A stretch of DNA of 9,160 nt, taken from NCBI GenBank assembly GCA_903889845.1, contig CAISZB010000226.1, forward strand, positions 1-9,160, read 5' to 3'. The first letter of the stretch is position 1; each line of letters starts with the position of its first letter. Under the pieces are notes generated by a model. That model did not search any database. It worked only from the letters and a program-made list of their open reading frames with translations, and was not told the origin of the DNA. Of this stretch, positions 1 to 8,495 are shown one piece after another. Position numbers and translations under genes: made by a program. This stretch comes from an uncultured Verrucomicrobium sp. (GTDB lineage Bacteria > Verrucomicrobiota > Verrucomicrobiia > Methylacidiphilales > GAS474).

Positions 1-731
1 CCCGCTCACTGTCTCATTTTTCGACCGCCTTTTATAGGGGCACCCTGCAGGTCAACAATACGGCGGGGTCGGGCACGGGTGCCGGCAATGTGACCGTCAA
101 CGGAACTTCAGCCGCTGTTTATGGTACTTTGGCCGGCGGCAACGGAATCGTGAATGGCGGTACCGGCGTGTTCAGCGCAACGCGGGGGGGGGCGACTTAC
201 CAAAACTATGCCTCGGGCGTGCAGGGAATCATTCAGGGAATAACGCCCGATACCGGCACCTTTACAACGCCGACGGTGATCATCGCGCAGTATGGGCACC
301 TTGCTCCCGGCAACGGCGGCGTCGGTACCCTGACGGTGAGCAATCTGACGCTGAACAACGGTTCGTATCTCGATTACTACTTTAAGAGTGCGAATCAGTC
401 GAATTCCTTGACCCACGTCACCGGAACATTGGCCCTGGGCACCACCAACACGATCAAGGTGAATCTCTATCAGGAGGGGGGCACGCTGGCATTCGACGCT
501 CCGGGTCTCTATAATTTGTTGGACTACACCACGCTGACCGGAAACCTCAGCGATCTTTCCGTGAACAACGCGCAAACCGGGTACACCTACACGTTCATCA
601 ACGACAGCACTGACGGCATTATTCAGGTGCAGATCGCCGCGGTTCCGGAACCGTCGGTCTGGCTCCTGGGGGCCTTCTCGCTGGTCGCTCTGTTCGGGAT
701 GCGTCGCCTGACTCCCCATTTTCTCGCGTGA
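1..731 (+). CDS. PEP-CTERM surface protein with autotransporter-type beta-strand repeats (3' part)
   Basis: This is the C-terminal part of an exported, probably surface-anchored protein. The frame is open from position 3 leftwards to the window edge, so the gene starts outside; a GTG at 90 is only an internal codon. The visible part is rich in Gly, Asn, Thr and Ser, with short beta-strand phrases (GTLQVNN, NVTVNGT, LAPGNGGVGTLTVSNLTLNNGS) typical of the autotransporter-associated beta-strand repeat family, which folds as a right-handed beta-solenoid. The end is a textbook PEP-CTERM signal: VPEPS coded from 642, a hydrophobic stretch WLLGAFSLVALFGM, then RR and a short tail. In this family an exosortase recognises the signal and the protein is processed at the membrane. 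The stop (TGA 729-731) overlaps the next start as GTGA. A run of nine G lies in frame at 184-192. The first ~35 bases translate to residues less typical of the repeat. The binding partner or substrate is unknown; linkage to CAZymes suggests polysaccharide capture or an adhesive surface layer. Confidence 0.85.
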   Translation, partial: RSLSHFSTAFYRGTLQVNNTAGSGTGAGNVTVNGTSAAVYGTLAGGNGIVNGGTGVFSATRGGATYQNYASGVQGIIQGITPDTGTFTTPTVIIAQYGHLAPGNGGVGTLTVSNLTLNNGSYLDYYFKSANQSNSLTHVTGTLALGTTNTIKVNLYQEGGTLAFDAPGLYNLLDYTTLTGNLSDLSVNNAQTGYTYTFINDSTDGIIQVQIAAVPEPSVWLLGAFSLVALFGMRRLTPHFLA

Positions 732-3376
732 GTTCACACATGAGCATGCGATTGCGCCGGGAGGTTCGGGAATGGCCCGCGGAAGCCATCTCCATTGGAA
801 AAGGGCTTGCGCAGATTGCAAGAGGGGCCGCTTGGGTCGCCGCAGTTTCCTTCCCCTTATGGTTTGCCCCGGTCCCGGGGCTGGCCGAAGGACCGGCGCT
901 GACCGGAATCGTCCCGGTGACGCTGGTGAATCCCGGCTTTGAAGCACCCTATACACCCGTGCCCCCAATCGATCCGAGCCAGAAGGCGAAAATCACCGGC
1001 AAGATCGCCAACGGATGGGAGGACAACTCCAACTGGGGCGATGTCGATATCGATTATGCCGCCGATCCTGTCAATCCGCACAGCGGCCAAACCTCCCAGC
1101 GGATGACCGTTTCCCGGGTCGGGAACGGCTACGCTCAATTAATCCAGTCTTTGACATTGGAGAAGGGCGTCTATTCGGCCCATGTCTGGCTGCGGGGTAC
1201 TGCGGAATCGGTTGTCCGGTTCCAGCTTCGCCTGGTTCCCGCGCCCTATACGAAATATGCCTTCAAGGAGGTGATCCTGACGGATAATTGGCAGGAGGTG
1301 ACCATCACCGGGACCGTTCCGGAGAAGAAGCCGATCATTCTCATGATCCTGGCCGAACATCCGGTGACGTGTTGGGTCGCCGACGCTAGCATCGAGAATG
1401 TGACCAACGTGGCGAGCACGGCCCCGCCGCATGCCGGGAATCTCCTGGCCGGGGGCTCCTTCGAGGCCGGAGTCTCGTTCGGCTGGAGTATCCGTCTGGG
1501 GGGGCCGCCGACGCATGCCTTCGCCGATCCCCGCCCTTCGATCGACGCGACGACTGCGACGGACGGGAAGCGTTCGCTTTCCGTCGGGATTCCCGATGGG
1601 GATACCGCCTACATTTTTTCCCCGCTGATCCATTATAACATCAACCGGCCCCATACCCTGAGCCTCGACCTGAAGGCGAGCCAGCCGACGACCGTGAGGG
1701 CCGAGTTCTGCGACGGCCTCTTCGGAAAGAATTTCGATGTCGGCACCGAGTGGCAGCGGTACACCTGGACCCTGACGCTGCCCTATCTTCCCTATGCGCG
1801 GTTGCGGCTGACGTGCAAGGCCGCTGCGGGCGGCCCGGAGCAGAAGCTGTGGATGGATGCCGTGCAGCTGGAGGAAGCGGACCACTCCACCCCCTATGCC
1901 GCGCCGTTTCCCTGCGAGATGACGCTCCGCCTCGCCAAGCCCGGCGGCGTGGTCTTCGACGGGGAAGGCGCGCAGGTGTCGGTCCGCGTGATGCCGGCGC
2001 CTCCGTCCGGGGCGGCGCTCCGCCTCTCGGCAGTCGATCTTTACGGACGGCAACGCCAGATCGATGCGGTGCCCCTCCCTTCCAATTCGTTTTCCCTGCC
2101 CGACTTCCCTCAAAATCCCCGGGGTCTTTTCAAGCTCCGCGGCGAGGTGGTCGATTCATCGGGAGGACCGCTTTCCGCTCCGGTGGAGATGATCTTTGCC
2201 CGCCTGCCCAAGCCGCGGGAACTCGACCCGAAAGCGTCGTATTTCGGGATTCATATTCCCCTCAATCCCGATTTTATCGCCATCGCCCACGCCACTGGCC
2301 AGCGGTGGATACGGCTGCACGACACAAGCGTGATCGGGAAATGGGCGATTGCGGAACCGAGTCCCGGCAATTTCGAATTCTACGATAATGGGATCACGGC
2401 TGCCCACGACGCGGGATTGGCGATCCTCGGGATGTTCGACGGTGCCCCGGCCTGGGCGACGAAGACGCCGCGTACCGATGAAAGCTATTTTTCGATCTGG
2501 AATATTCCTGATTCGCTTGAGCCGTGGAAAAACTACGTTCGCACGGTGACTTCCCATTACCGGGGCAGGATCGACGATTGGGAGGTCTGGAACGAGCCGT
2601 GGGGTAAATGGTGGTTTACATCGAAAGTGAAGGGGGCGACGCCGGAATACTACGCCGAGTTATTGAAAGCCGCCTATCAAACGGCCAAGGAGGCCAATCC
2701 TCAGGCTCGCATCATCGGCATCGACACCGTGAACAATGATGCCTGGACCGCGAAGACCCTGGCAGCCAGCGGCACGGACTGCTTTGATGTTTTCTCTTTT
2801 CACGACTACACAGCGGCCTTCTTCGGCGGCCCCAACAACAAAGCGATGAGCGATGCGCTTTTCTACTCCACCGCCCAGGCGAAGGTGGGCCAGGCGAAGC
2901 CGCTGTGGGACACGGAAGATGGTCCGAGCGTGATGACCTCGTTTTATGCTCCCGAAACGGGGGGCCCCTCCTTCCGCGATCAGATGGCCCAGTCGGTCCG
3001 CTTCGACGTCTCGCAGATCGCGGCGGGAGTGCATCCCTTTTTTCTTTATGCCCTGCCACTCGACCCGGCCATGGGAGCGACCGATTTCTGCGCCGACGAA
3101 TTCGACCGCTCCATCAAGCCGATTCTCGCGGCCCGCGCCGTGCTGGCCAGCCTGATCGACGGCGCACCCTGCTCCCAGCGAAGAGAGCCCTTGCCGGGCG
3201 TCGATGCGTACGATTTTCGGCAAGACTCCCACACCATCACCGTGCTCTGGAGTTATGATAGCGCGGCCCACGAACTGCCGGTCCCTCCAGACTCCAGCGC
3301 GCTGGACGTACTCGGCAATCCGATCACGGGGCCATCCGTTCATCTCGACTCCTTGCCGGTCTATTTCATCCATTGA
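728..3376 (+). CDS. Secreted clan GH-A glycoside hydrolase with two N-terminal CBM4/9-like domains
   Basis: The product is 882 residues. A basic N-terminus of about 30 residues is followed by a hydrophobic segment (about 34-48) and a possible signal-peptidase site after GLA53, so export is likely. Residues ~64-225 and ~235-385 each begin with an NPGFE- or GGSFE-like phrase and end in a beta-sandwich pattern, as in CBM4/9-type carbohydrate-binding modules; an Ig-like linker follows to ~495. From ~505 a (beta/alpha)8 barrel starts (YFGIHIP, then WIRLHD with Arg529). The DWEVWNEPW motif places the acid/base Glu at 623, FSFHDY has His692, and LWDTEDGP supplies a likely nucleophile Glu730, about 107 residues later, as usual for retaining clan GH-A enzymes. 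A small beta domain closes the protein (~805-882). It is nearest in feel to GH39/GH5-type enzymes, but I cannot assign a family or substrate. GTG 728 is chosen because it overlaps the upstream stop; ATG 740 or 746 are alternatives, and no clear Shine-Dalgarno is seen. Confidence 0.88.
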   Translation: MSSHMSMRLRREVREWPAEAISIGKGLAQIARGAAWVAAVSFPLWFAPVPGLAEGPALTGIVPVTLVNPGFEAPYTPVPPIDPSQKAKITGKIANGWEDNSNWGDVDIDYAADPVNPHSGQTSQRMTVSRVGNGYAQLIQSLTLEKGVYSAHVWLRGTAESVVRFQLRLVPAPYTKYAFKEVILTDNWQEVTITGTVPEKKPIILMILAEHPVTCWVADASIENVTNVASTAPPHAGNLLAGGSFEAGVSFGWSIRLGGPPTHAFADPRPSIDATTATDGKRSLSVGIPDGDTAYIFSPLIHYNINRPHTLSLDLKASQPTTVRAEFCDGLFGKNFDVGTEWQRYTWTLTLPYLPYARLRLTCKAAAGGPEQKLWMDAVQLEEADHSTPYAAPFPCEMTLRLAKPGGVVFDGEGAQVSVRVMPAPPSGAALRLSAVDLYGRQRQIDAVPLPSNSFSLPDFPQNPRGLFKLRGEVVDSSGGPLSAPVEMIFARLPKPRELDPKASYFGIHIPLNPDFIAIAHATGQRWIRLHDTSVIGKWAIAEPSPGNFEFYDNGITAAHDAGLAILGMFDGAPAWATKTPRTDESYFSIWNIPDSLEPWKNYVRTVTSHYRGRIDDWEVWNEPWGKWWFTSKVKGATPEYYAELLKAAYQTAKEANPQARIIGIDTVNNDAWTAKTLAASGTDCFDVFSFHDYTAAFFGGPNNKAMSDALFYSTAQAKVGQAKPLWDTEDGPSVMTSFYAPETGGPSFRDQMAQSVRFDVSQIAAGVHPFFLYALPLDPAMGATDFCADEFDRSIKPILAARAVLASLIDGAPCSQRREPLPGVDAYDFRQDSHTITVLWSYDSAAHELPVPPDSSALDVLGNPITGPSVHLDSLPVYFIH

Positions 3377-3382
3377 TCGATC

Positions 3383-5317
3383 ATGACGACGCTCGCCCCT
3401 CGTTCCTCGATTTCCTCCTGGGAAACGGTCCGCCGCGAACTGACGGCCCAACTGCTCCCGAAAGCCCGGACATCGCGCGCATTCGTCGCCGGGCTGAATC
3501 AGCCGAAAGGTTTGGAGTGGGCCGCTTTTTTTCTCCGCCCGATTCGCGAAAGAGGCCTCCTCTCCCCGGACGAGATCGAACGCGGCCTGATCCGGGCGCA
3601 GGAACATCCGGACCTCATCGCCTCCCTGATGGAACATCGGGTCGAGCTGCTGGGCGGCTATGCGCCCCAGCAGGTGGGCGATCCGATCGATTGGTTCCAC
3701 ATGCCGGAGGGCGACGCGCAGTGGGCGACTCACCTCTCCCGGCACTACTGGCTGGCCCCCCTTGCCTTTGCCTGGCGCGCCACCGGCAATCCGGCATACG
3801 GAGAGAAGATTGCCTCTATCCTTCTCGATTGGGTCGAGAGAAATCCGCTTCTTTCGGCCGATCTGGAGCATTTGTCCAACGATTGGCCGCGCCACTACGC
3901 CTCGCCCGAATCGGAACCCGCGAGCGGGGAGGGATATTTCCCCGGCTATCCGGACGGCCCTTGGACCGCTCTTTCGGCCCATTTCCGGGTCGAGTGGTGG
4001 ACGAAACTCTTTCAACTGGCCGGAAATGCCCCGGCATTCACCAACGAGGTGGTCGGCCGACTTCTCCTCAGCCTGATGCGGGAGCACTTGCAGATCATGT
4101 TCGACTTTCCCCGGCAGATGAACCAGTTCCAGGGCATCGCCACCTCGCTGGTCGATCTGGGTTTTTTCTATCCGCAGTTTTCCGTCGCGGAGGCTTCCAG
4201 ACGGGAAGGGTGGGAGAGGCTTCGGTTTTACGCCGAGCAGGAAATCTATCCCGATGGGTCGGTCGCCGAATGCTCCCCCAATTACGGCATGACGTGCCTC
4301 GAGCGTCTTTATGACGTCATGGAGCGGGCCGAGCAGGCGGGAGACCCCATGCCGGCCTCCCTGCAGGAACGGGTGCAAAGAGCGATGCGCTATTTTGCGC
4401 TGACAAGCGATCCTTCGGGCCGGTCACCCCGGATTGCGAAGGGGGGCGGTTTTATTTTGGATTCGTTAGCCCGGATCAATACCTCCTTCGGCGACCCGGA
4501 GGTCGCCTTCATTGCCAGCCAAGGAACCCAAGGGAACGCCCCGAAAGAGACGTGCTTCAGCTTCGATTGGGCGGGCCATCAGGTCTTTCGCTCCGGATGG
4601 GACACGAATGCCGTCTGGCTCTTCTTCGAGAGTGGGCCCAGAGGAAGCGGCCACCACGACCAGGCCCAACTTTCGATCCAGCTCCGCGCCGCCGGGGAAT
4701 GGCTCCTGGTCGATCCCGGTTTTCATTCCTATTCCGGAGGGGAAGCGGGGCGCTATAGCGAATATTTGCGCCGTACCGCCGCCCACTCCACGGCCTTGGT
4801 CGATGGCGAGGGTCAGATTTCCTCCCCCTCGGGAACGGCACTCACTCCCAATACCTGTCCCGACGATTACCATTGGAGCAATGGTGCAAAGATCGCAGTG
4901 GCGGAAGGGACCTATGATCTCGGTTTTGGCAACGGGGGAAAGATTCAAGTCGGGCATCGTCGGCAGGTCTCTTTCTTCAAGGAAGAGTCGGTTTTTCAAC
5001 TGACCGACACATTTGACGGGGCGGGAGAACACACCGTCTGGCTCCATTGGCAAACCCCGCCCGACGCGGAAGTGGAACTCAACGCGACGTGTTTTCGGAT
5101 TCGGGGAAAACATGCCGTTCTGCATGTCGAACTGGAGAATGATGCTGCCGGTGATTTCACCCTTCAGGCCTTCAAGGGGGTCGAAGCGCCCCTCCTGGGA
5201 TGGTATTCCGAAAAGTATGGAGAGTTGCAGAAAACCACGACGGTGCGCGTCGCATGGCGCGGGACCCTCCCCTGTTGTTTTCGGTCCACCCTTCGGATTG
5301 AGCTGCTGAATTCTTAG
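3383..5317 (+). CDS. Heparinase II/III-family polysaccharide lyase
   Basis: This 644-residue protein matches the heparinase II/III-like architecture: an N-terminal alpha/alpha toroid (~40-380) and a C-terminal beta-sandwich (~400-640). Such enzymes cleave uronic-acid glycosidic bonds by beta-elimination. The expected motif set is present: Asn247 in MNQFQG (the conserved Asn that neutralises the uronate), Tyr301 in AECSPNYG (candidate catalytic Tyr), His424-His425-Asp426 in GSGHHDQAQL, the DPGFHSYSGG phrase, and His468 in AAHSTALVDGEGQ. The family covers heparin, heparan sulfate, alginate and other uronan lyases, and the sequence alone does not pick the substrate. No signal peptide is visible (the N-terminus is polar, MTTLAPRSSISSWETV), so action in the cytoplasm on imported oligosaccharides is inferred. 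Several known relatives are exported, so this is worth noting. ATG 3383 lies 6 bases after the upstream stop, and the gene's own stop abuts the next ATG, fitting a coupled operon. Confidence 0.9.
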   Translation: MTTLAPRSSISSWETVRRELTAQLLPKARTSRAFVAGLNQPKGLEWAAFFLRPIRERGLLSPDEIERGLIRAQEHPDLIASLMEHRVELLGGYAPQQVGDPIDWFHMPEGDAQWATHLSRHYWLAPLAFAWRATGNPAYGEKIASILLDWVERNPLLSADLEHLSNDWPRHYASPESEPASGEGYFPGYPDGPWTALSAHFRVEWWTKLFQLAGNAPAFTNEVVGRLLLSLMREHLQIMFDFPRQMNQFQGIATSLVDLGFFYPQFSVAEASRREGWERLRFYAEQEIYPDGSVAECSPNYGMTCLERLYDVMERAEQAGDPMPASLQERVQRAMRYFALTSDPSGRSPRIAKGGGFILDSLARINTSFGDPEVAFIASQGTQGNAPKETCFSFDWAGHQVFRSGWDTNAVWLFFESGPRGSGHHDQAQLSIQLRAAGEWLLVDPGFHSYSGGEAGRYSEYLRRTAAHSTALVDGEGQISSPSGTALTPNTCPDDYHWSNGAKIAVAEGTYDLGFGNGGKIQVGHRRQVSFFKEESVFQLTDTFDGAGEHTVWLHWQTPPDAEVELNATCFRIRGKHAVLHVELENDAAGDFTLQAFKGVEAPLLGWYSEKYGELQKTTTVRVAWRGTLPCCFRSTLRIELLNS

Positions 5318-6748
5318 ATGCCCCATTTCTATCGAAATCCCATCCTCGGAGGAGACTTCCCCGACCCCTCCGTGCTCCGCGTGGAAGAGGATTATTACCT
5401 GACCCATTCCTCGTTTTCGTATGCCCCAGGCCTGCTTATCTGGCATTCGCGCGATTTGATTCATTGGAGTCCGCGGTGCCACGCGCTGACCGCGTTTGAC
5501 GGCGATGTGTGGGCGCCCGAGTTGATCCGGCATGAGGGAATTTATTTCATTTACTATAGGTCGAGTCCCGGCAATCGGGTCATCTGGGCTCCCGGGATCG
5601 ACGGGCCCTGGTCCGCGCCGATCGCCTTGGATGTGCCCGGCATCGATCCAGGCCATGTCGTGGCGCCGGACGGGAAACGGTACCTGCACGTCTCGGACGG
5701 GCTCATGGTCCCGCTGAGCGACGATGGCCTCAAAGTAACGGGGCCCGCTCAAAAAGTCTTCGAGCCGTGGCCCATTCCGAACGATTGGGCGATCGAGGGA
5801 ATATGCCTGGAGGGCCCCAAATTCACCTTCAGAAAGGGCTGGTATTATCTGACCGTTGCCCAGGGCGGCACCGCGGGTCCCGCGACCAGCCACATGGTCA
5901 TTTCGGCGCGGAGCCGGTTTCCATGGGGACCCTGGGAGTATTCCCCATACAATCCCGTCATCCATACGTCCAATCGCGCCGAGCGCTGGTGGTCGCGCGG
6001 GCACGGAACCCTTGTGGACACGCCTTCGGGGAGCTGGTGGATCATCTACCATGCCTATGAAAAAGGGTTTCATACGCTGGGGCGTCAGACTTTGCTGGAG
6101 CCGATCGAATGGACGGAGGACGACTGGTTCCGGGTTCCGCCTGGCACCGACCCGGACGGGCCCCTGCCGCTGCCCTTCGCCCCGGCGGTTGCGGAGCCCC
6201 CGTGCCTTGACGATGACTTCACCGGTCCGGAGCTTGCCTGGCCTTGGCGCTTTCTCGGTGAGCATAAATCGGAGCGCTACCGGTTTGAGGACCAGGCGCT
6301 CGTCCTTCGCGGCTGTGGAGCGTCACTCGAAGAAACCGTTCCGCTGGCCTGCATTCCCATGCACCACGCGTATGACGCGAGCATCGAAGTCGAACTTCCC
6401 GACGACGGCACGGAAGCGGGTTTTCTTCTCTTTTACAGTCACGATTGCCGGATCGGCCTGGGTGCCAGCGCGGGGCGCATACGACAGATTCTGCGGAATT
6501 GGCCCCAGGACATCGCCTGTCCGGAGGTCGGTCGGCACTTGAAGTTTCGCGTCGTCAATCGGGAGCAGGAAGCCTGGTTTTACCTCTTGAACAGCGCTGG
6601 CGAGGAAATAGCGCGTCCCATGGTGATCGAGGTGTCTGGATTTCACCACAACGTTTTTGGCGGATTTGTCAGCCTGCGTCTCGCGATTTATGCCATGGGG
6701 TCAGGCGAGGTCCGTTTTCGTCATTTTCGTTATCGGGCGATTGAGTGA
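5318..6748 (+). CDS. GH43-family glycoside hydrolase with C-terminal beta-sandwich domain
   Basis: This 476-residue protein is a five-bladed beta-propeller GH43-type enzyme (residues 1-~290) with a concanavalin-like C-terminal domain (~305-476) like that of beta-xylosidases. It opens with NPILGGDFPDPSVL, in which Asp16 is the predicted general base. FDGDVWAPEL is the family's typical second-blade phrase; Asp110 in GIDPGHVVAPDG is the likely pKa modulator, and Glu165 in CLEGPKFTF the likely general acid. GH43 enzymes invert configuration and usually remove arabinose, xylose or galactose units. I infer that this one trims side chains or oligosaccharides from the same polymer handled by the neighbouring lyase. 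No signal peptide is present, so it is probably cytoplasmic. The ATG at 5318 directly follows the upstream TAG (5315-5317) with no gap. The last codons, including the TGA at 6746-6748, lie inside an 8-bp tandem repeat, so the extreme C-terminus may be a product of repeat insertion. Confidence 0.92.
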   Translation: MPHFYRNPILGGDFPDPSVLRVEEDYYLTHSSFSYAPGLLIWHSRDLIHWSPRCHALTAFDGDVWAPELIRHEGIYFIYYRSSPGNRVIWAPGIDGPWSAPIALDVPGIDPGHVVAPDGKRYLHVSDGLMVPLSDDGLKVTGPAQKVFEPWPIPNDWAIEGICLEGPKFTFRKGWYYLTVAQGGTAGPATSHMVISARSRFPWGPWEYSPYNPVIHTSNRAERWWSRGHGTLVDTPSGSWWIIYHAYEKGFHTLGRQTLLEPIEWTEDDWFRVPPGTDPDGPLPLPFAPAVAEPPCLDDDFTGPELAWPWRFLGEHKSERYRFEDQALVLRGCGASLEETVPLACIPMHHAYDASIEVELPDDGTEAGFLLFYSHDCRIGLGASAGRIRQILRNWPQDIACPEVGRHLKFRVVNREQEAWFYLLNSAGEEIARPMVIEVSGFHHNVFGGFVSLRLAIYAMGSGEVRFRHFRYRAIE

Positions 6749-6770
6749 TTGAGTGATTGAGTGATTGGGT
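6739..6770 (+). repeat. Four-copy 8-bp tandem repeat GATTGAGT across the GH43 stop
   Basis: The unit GATTGAGT occurs at 6739-6746, 6747-6754 and 6755-6762, with a fourth copy, GATTGGGT, at 6763-6770. Within it TGA recurs every 4 bases (6742, 6746, 6750, 6754, 6758, 6762), so all three plus frames are stopped. The first copy codes the last residues of the GH43 protein and, with the second, its stop codon. Confidence 0.9.
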
Positions 6771-6782
6771 CGAGATGCCCCT

Positions 6783-6823
6783 AGCATCCTCATGAGCCCC
6801 TTCGTAGGATACGAGGGGATGCT
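6783..6823. terminator. Imperfect hairpin downstream of the CAZyme operon (possible terminator)
   Basis: AGCATC (6783-6788) is the reverse complement of GATGCT (6818-6823). Inside this, CCCCTTCGT (6797-6805) pairs with ACGAGGGG (6811-6818) with one bulged T, around an AGGAT loop; the last G is shared with the outer arm, so the two stems compete by one pair. A small palindrome, CTCATGAG (6789-6796), lies between the arms. The position 35 bases after the GH43 stop fits transcription termination or mRNA 3'-end protection. There is no U-rich tail directly after it (only TTTT at 6834-6837), so an intrinsic terminator is not certain. Confidence 0.35.
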
Positions 6824-7176
6824 GACCGATCAGTTTTATGTGCTTCTCGCCATAGCTCAATATGAGGGCCTCGTCGGAGACATTCCATGCGTTGGCGGAA
6901 AGGGATGGCGGCCAAATCTTCCAGGTGTTCCGTCGTCGCGGCATAGCTGAAGAGGGTGTGATGGGCTTCGCCCGCATGGATCCAGAGAAAGCGCATCGCC
7001 TCGGGGAAGTTTTCGTAGAAACCGGCGCAGTGGCCTCCATTCATCTCTCCGGAGCGGAAGGATAGGCAACGCCCTAATCTACCGTCGTGACTCGAAGACG
7101 TGGTGGCATTTGTCCGTCGCGACCGGGCGTTGGGAGAGTTGCAGCTATCCCGCGGTTCGGGAGAAGTGTCTGGCAT
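6790..7176 (-). pseudogene. Possible minus-strand gene remnant in the 6749-7235 spacer
   Basis: The roughly 490 bases between the GH43 gene and the integrase contain no convincing intact gene. One minus-strand frame is open for 128 codons from 7176 to a TGA at 6792-6790. Its middle part, about 7045 down to 6840, reads like real protein (for example YENFPEAMRFLWIHAGE and HLEDLAAIPFRQRME) with mostly C- or G-ending codons. The ends are Ser/Arg-rich and look like non-coding translation, suggesting a decayed fragment whose two ends have lost frame. I do not recognise the family. A plus-strand frame (6862-7065, 67 codons) covers the same bases with nearly as good composition, so the strand is not settled and the whole region may be non-coding. 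No clear ribosome-binding site was found for either. Confidence 0.25.
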
Positions 7177-7181
7177 TTGTC
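7104..7181. repeat. 11-bp direct repeat TGGCATTTGTC upstream of the integrase
   Basis: TGGCATTTGTC occurs exactly at 7104-7114 and 7171-7181, 67 bases apart. Similarity extends a little to the right if one base is skipped (CGTCGC versus GTCAC). It lies 55-130 bases before the preferred integrase start. It could be a recombinase arm-type site, an operator pair, or the scar of a small duplication. Confidence 0.5.
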
Positions 7182-7223
7182 GTCACTCTCAAAATCGCTG
7201 GCGAAAAAGAACCCCGCCCGCAT

Positions 7224-7228
7224 AGGGA
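7224..7228 (+). promoter_or_regulatory. Shine-Dalgarno-like AGGGA deciding the integrase start
   Basis: AGGGA lies 7 bases before ATG 7236. It is the best ribosome-binding match among the candidate starts TTG 7110, ATG 7236 and ATG 7269. Confidence 0.4.
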
Positions 7229-7235
7229 CGTCAAA

Positions 7236-8342
7236 ATGGTGAGTGGCATCCTCGGCGAAGCCGTGCTAATGAATTTCAAAACCGAACCGGAAGACAACCC
7301 CACCGGGCGTGGCTCAGGGCCGAGTTGGCTTGTTACGACGGCACGATGGCCACCTGTCCGCAGTGCATCTGGAAAGCCGATCCTCGTCGTCGATGCGGTA
7401 AAGGAACTCCTGGCCCTGAAGAAGAGGAATTTTGGCGTCCATTATCTTCGCGACCTGACGTCTCGATTGCAAAACCGCTTTGGCGACGCCTTCGGGAAGC
7501 ACCTGATCAGCTCGATCACCGCACCAGAAATCACCTGCTGGCTCGACTCTCTCTCGCTTGAGTCACGCACACGGCAAAATATCTACACGGCACTTTCGAC
7601 CTTGTTTGATTTTGCCCAATCCCGGGGCTACCTGGCAGAAGGACTCCCGACGGCGATGACGAAAGTAAAGAGGCCCAAGGCGAATAGGCCTCGGAAGGAC
7701 ATCTACACGGCCGAGGAGTTCCGAACGCTGATCCGCGTTGGTTTGCGGGAGCAGTCCCCCGCGTTGGAAACGTTGCTTTGCCAGGGTCTTGCCGGAGTGC
7801 TCTCGGAGGAGCTCCGTCAGAGCGATCCTCGCAAGGATCGGGTGCGCTGGGGTGATATCCATCTCGACGGCAAGGAACCGGAACTCCACATCCGACAGGA
7901 GGTTTCGAAGACGGGGGAGGAGCGTTGGGTGTACCTGTCCCCGTCGCTCGCAGCGTGGTTGCGGTTGTTTCGGAAGGAGGGCGAGGAGCCAGTCTTCATC
8001 GGCACGCTCTTGAGCGAGGCGTACGAGCGTTTGAGTAAGGCGTCGAAGATCGAGTGGAAGAGGAATGGCCTACGCAAGGCGTTCAATACGTATCATGCCG
8101 CCCTGAGCGGTTCCCTCGACGATACTGCGAAGGAGGCCGGGAACAGCGCGAAGATGATCCGTCGCCACTACCGCAAGGAGCAGCCCCAGGTGGCAGCGGA
8201 AGCCAGGAAGTGGTTTTCGACCGGGCCCAAGCTGTTTGAGAAGGAGGTGAAAGCCTATCGTGACGCGGAGCAACGGCGTCTCAACACTTCCAAGGAAACC
8301 GTAGAGAAGGCACTTCCCGCAGCCCCGAAACCGACAGCGTGA
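7236..8342 (+). CDS. Tyrosine-recombinase (integrase)-like protein, probably degenerate
   Basis: This 368-residue protein resembles phage-type tyrosine integrases. Residues ~45-150 form a SAM-like core-binding domain (YLRDLTSRLQNRFGDAF, SLESRTRQNIYTALSTLFDFA); the rest is the catalytic domain. Present are Lys225 in SKTGEERW (beta-hairpin Lys), Arg280 in NGLRKAF (box II Arg) and Tyr312 in RRHYRK (candidate nucleophile). The usual first Arg of the AGLRxxE motif aligns with Leu189 in AGVLSEEL, followed by an unusual insertion, RQSDPRKDR. The box II His is Asn277, and the next His/Trp position is Asn303; I recall the Asn variants from related Verrucomicrobial integrases, but the Leu is unexpected. 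The arm-binding N-terminal domain is short or missing. Strand transfer may therefore be lost. ATG 7236 is chosen for AGGGA at 7224-7228, 7 bases upstream. The frame is open back to a TTG at 7110, and ATG 7269 is another option. It is co-directional with the CAZyme operon but separated by ~490 bases, so probably an independent unit. Confidence 0.75.
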   Translation: MVSGILGEAVLMNFKTEPEDNPTGRGSGPSWLVTTARWPPVRSASGKPILVVDAVKELLALKKRNFGVHYLRDLTSRLQNRFGDAFGKHLISSITAPEITCWLDSLSLESRTRQNIYTALSTLFDFAQSRGYLAEGLPTAMTKVKRPKANRPRKDIYTAEEFRTLIRVGLREQSPALETLLCQGLAGVLSEELRQSDPRKDRVRWGDIHLDGKEPELHIRQEVSKTGEERWVYLSPSLAAWLRLFRKEGEEPVFIGTLLSEAYERLSKASKIEWKRNGLRKAFNTYHAALSGSLDDTAKEAGNSAKMIRRHYRKEQPQVAAEARKWFSTGPKLFEKEVKAYRDAEQRRLNTSKETVEKALPAAPKPTA

Positions 8343-8357
8343 GGCAAATTTCGGAAA

Positions 8358-8381
8358 AAATCTTTCAGATGTTTCAGATTT
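8358..8381. repeat. Direct repeat TTTCAGAT x2 nested in an AAATCT/AGATTT inverted repeat
   Basis: TTTCAGAT occurs at 8363-8370 and 8372-8379 (period 9). The flanks AAATCT (8358-8363) and AGATTT (8376-8381) are reverse complements around a 12-base loop. The element lies 15 bases after the integrase stop in an AT-rich patch. TTTCAG occurs a third time at 8411-8416 inside the next hairpin. Confidence 0.5.
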
Positions 8382-8402
8382 CGAGGGTGTTTTCGGAGTA
8401 AC

Positions 8403-8417
8403 CCACTGATTTTCAGT
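8403..8417. terminator. Hairpin CACTGA-TTT-TCAGTG between convergent genes
   Basis: CACTGA (8403-8408) and TCAGTG (8412-8417) form a perfect 6-bp stem with a TTT loop. Flanking CC and GGGG could extend it past one bulged A. It lies between the integrase (plus) and tadA (minus), where a bidirectional terminator would fit, although neither side has a strong T tract. A recombination site is an alternative because of the adjacent recombinase. Confidence 0.4.
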
Positions 8418-8427
8418 GAGGGGTGAA

Positions 8428-8442
8428 AGGGGCGCAGCCCCT
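8428..8442. terminator. Hairpin AGGGGC-GCA-GCCCCT downstream of tadA
   Basis: AGGGGC (8428-8433) and GCCCCT (8437-8442) form a perfect 6-bp GC-rich stem with a 3-base loop. On the minus strand it lies about 55 bases past the tadA stop and is followed by only TTTC, so it is a weak intrinsic-terminator candidate. Together with the hairpin at 8403-8417 it makes up most of the recognisable structure in the convergent spacer. Confidence 0.45.
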
Positions 8443-8495
8443 CCGGCGCGGCCCGCCGCAATACGCTAACAGGACCTGGCATGCGTTGTGCCGGA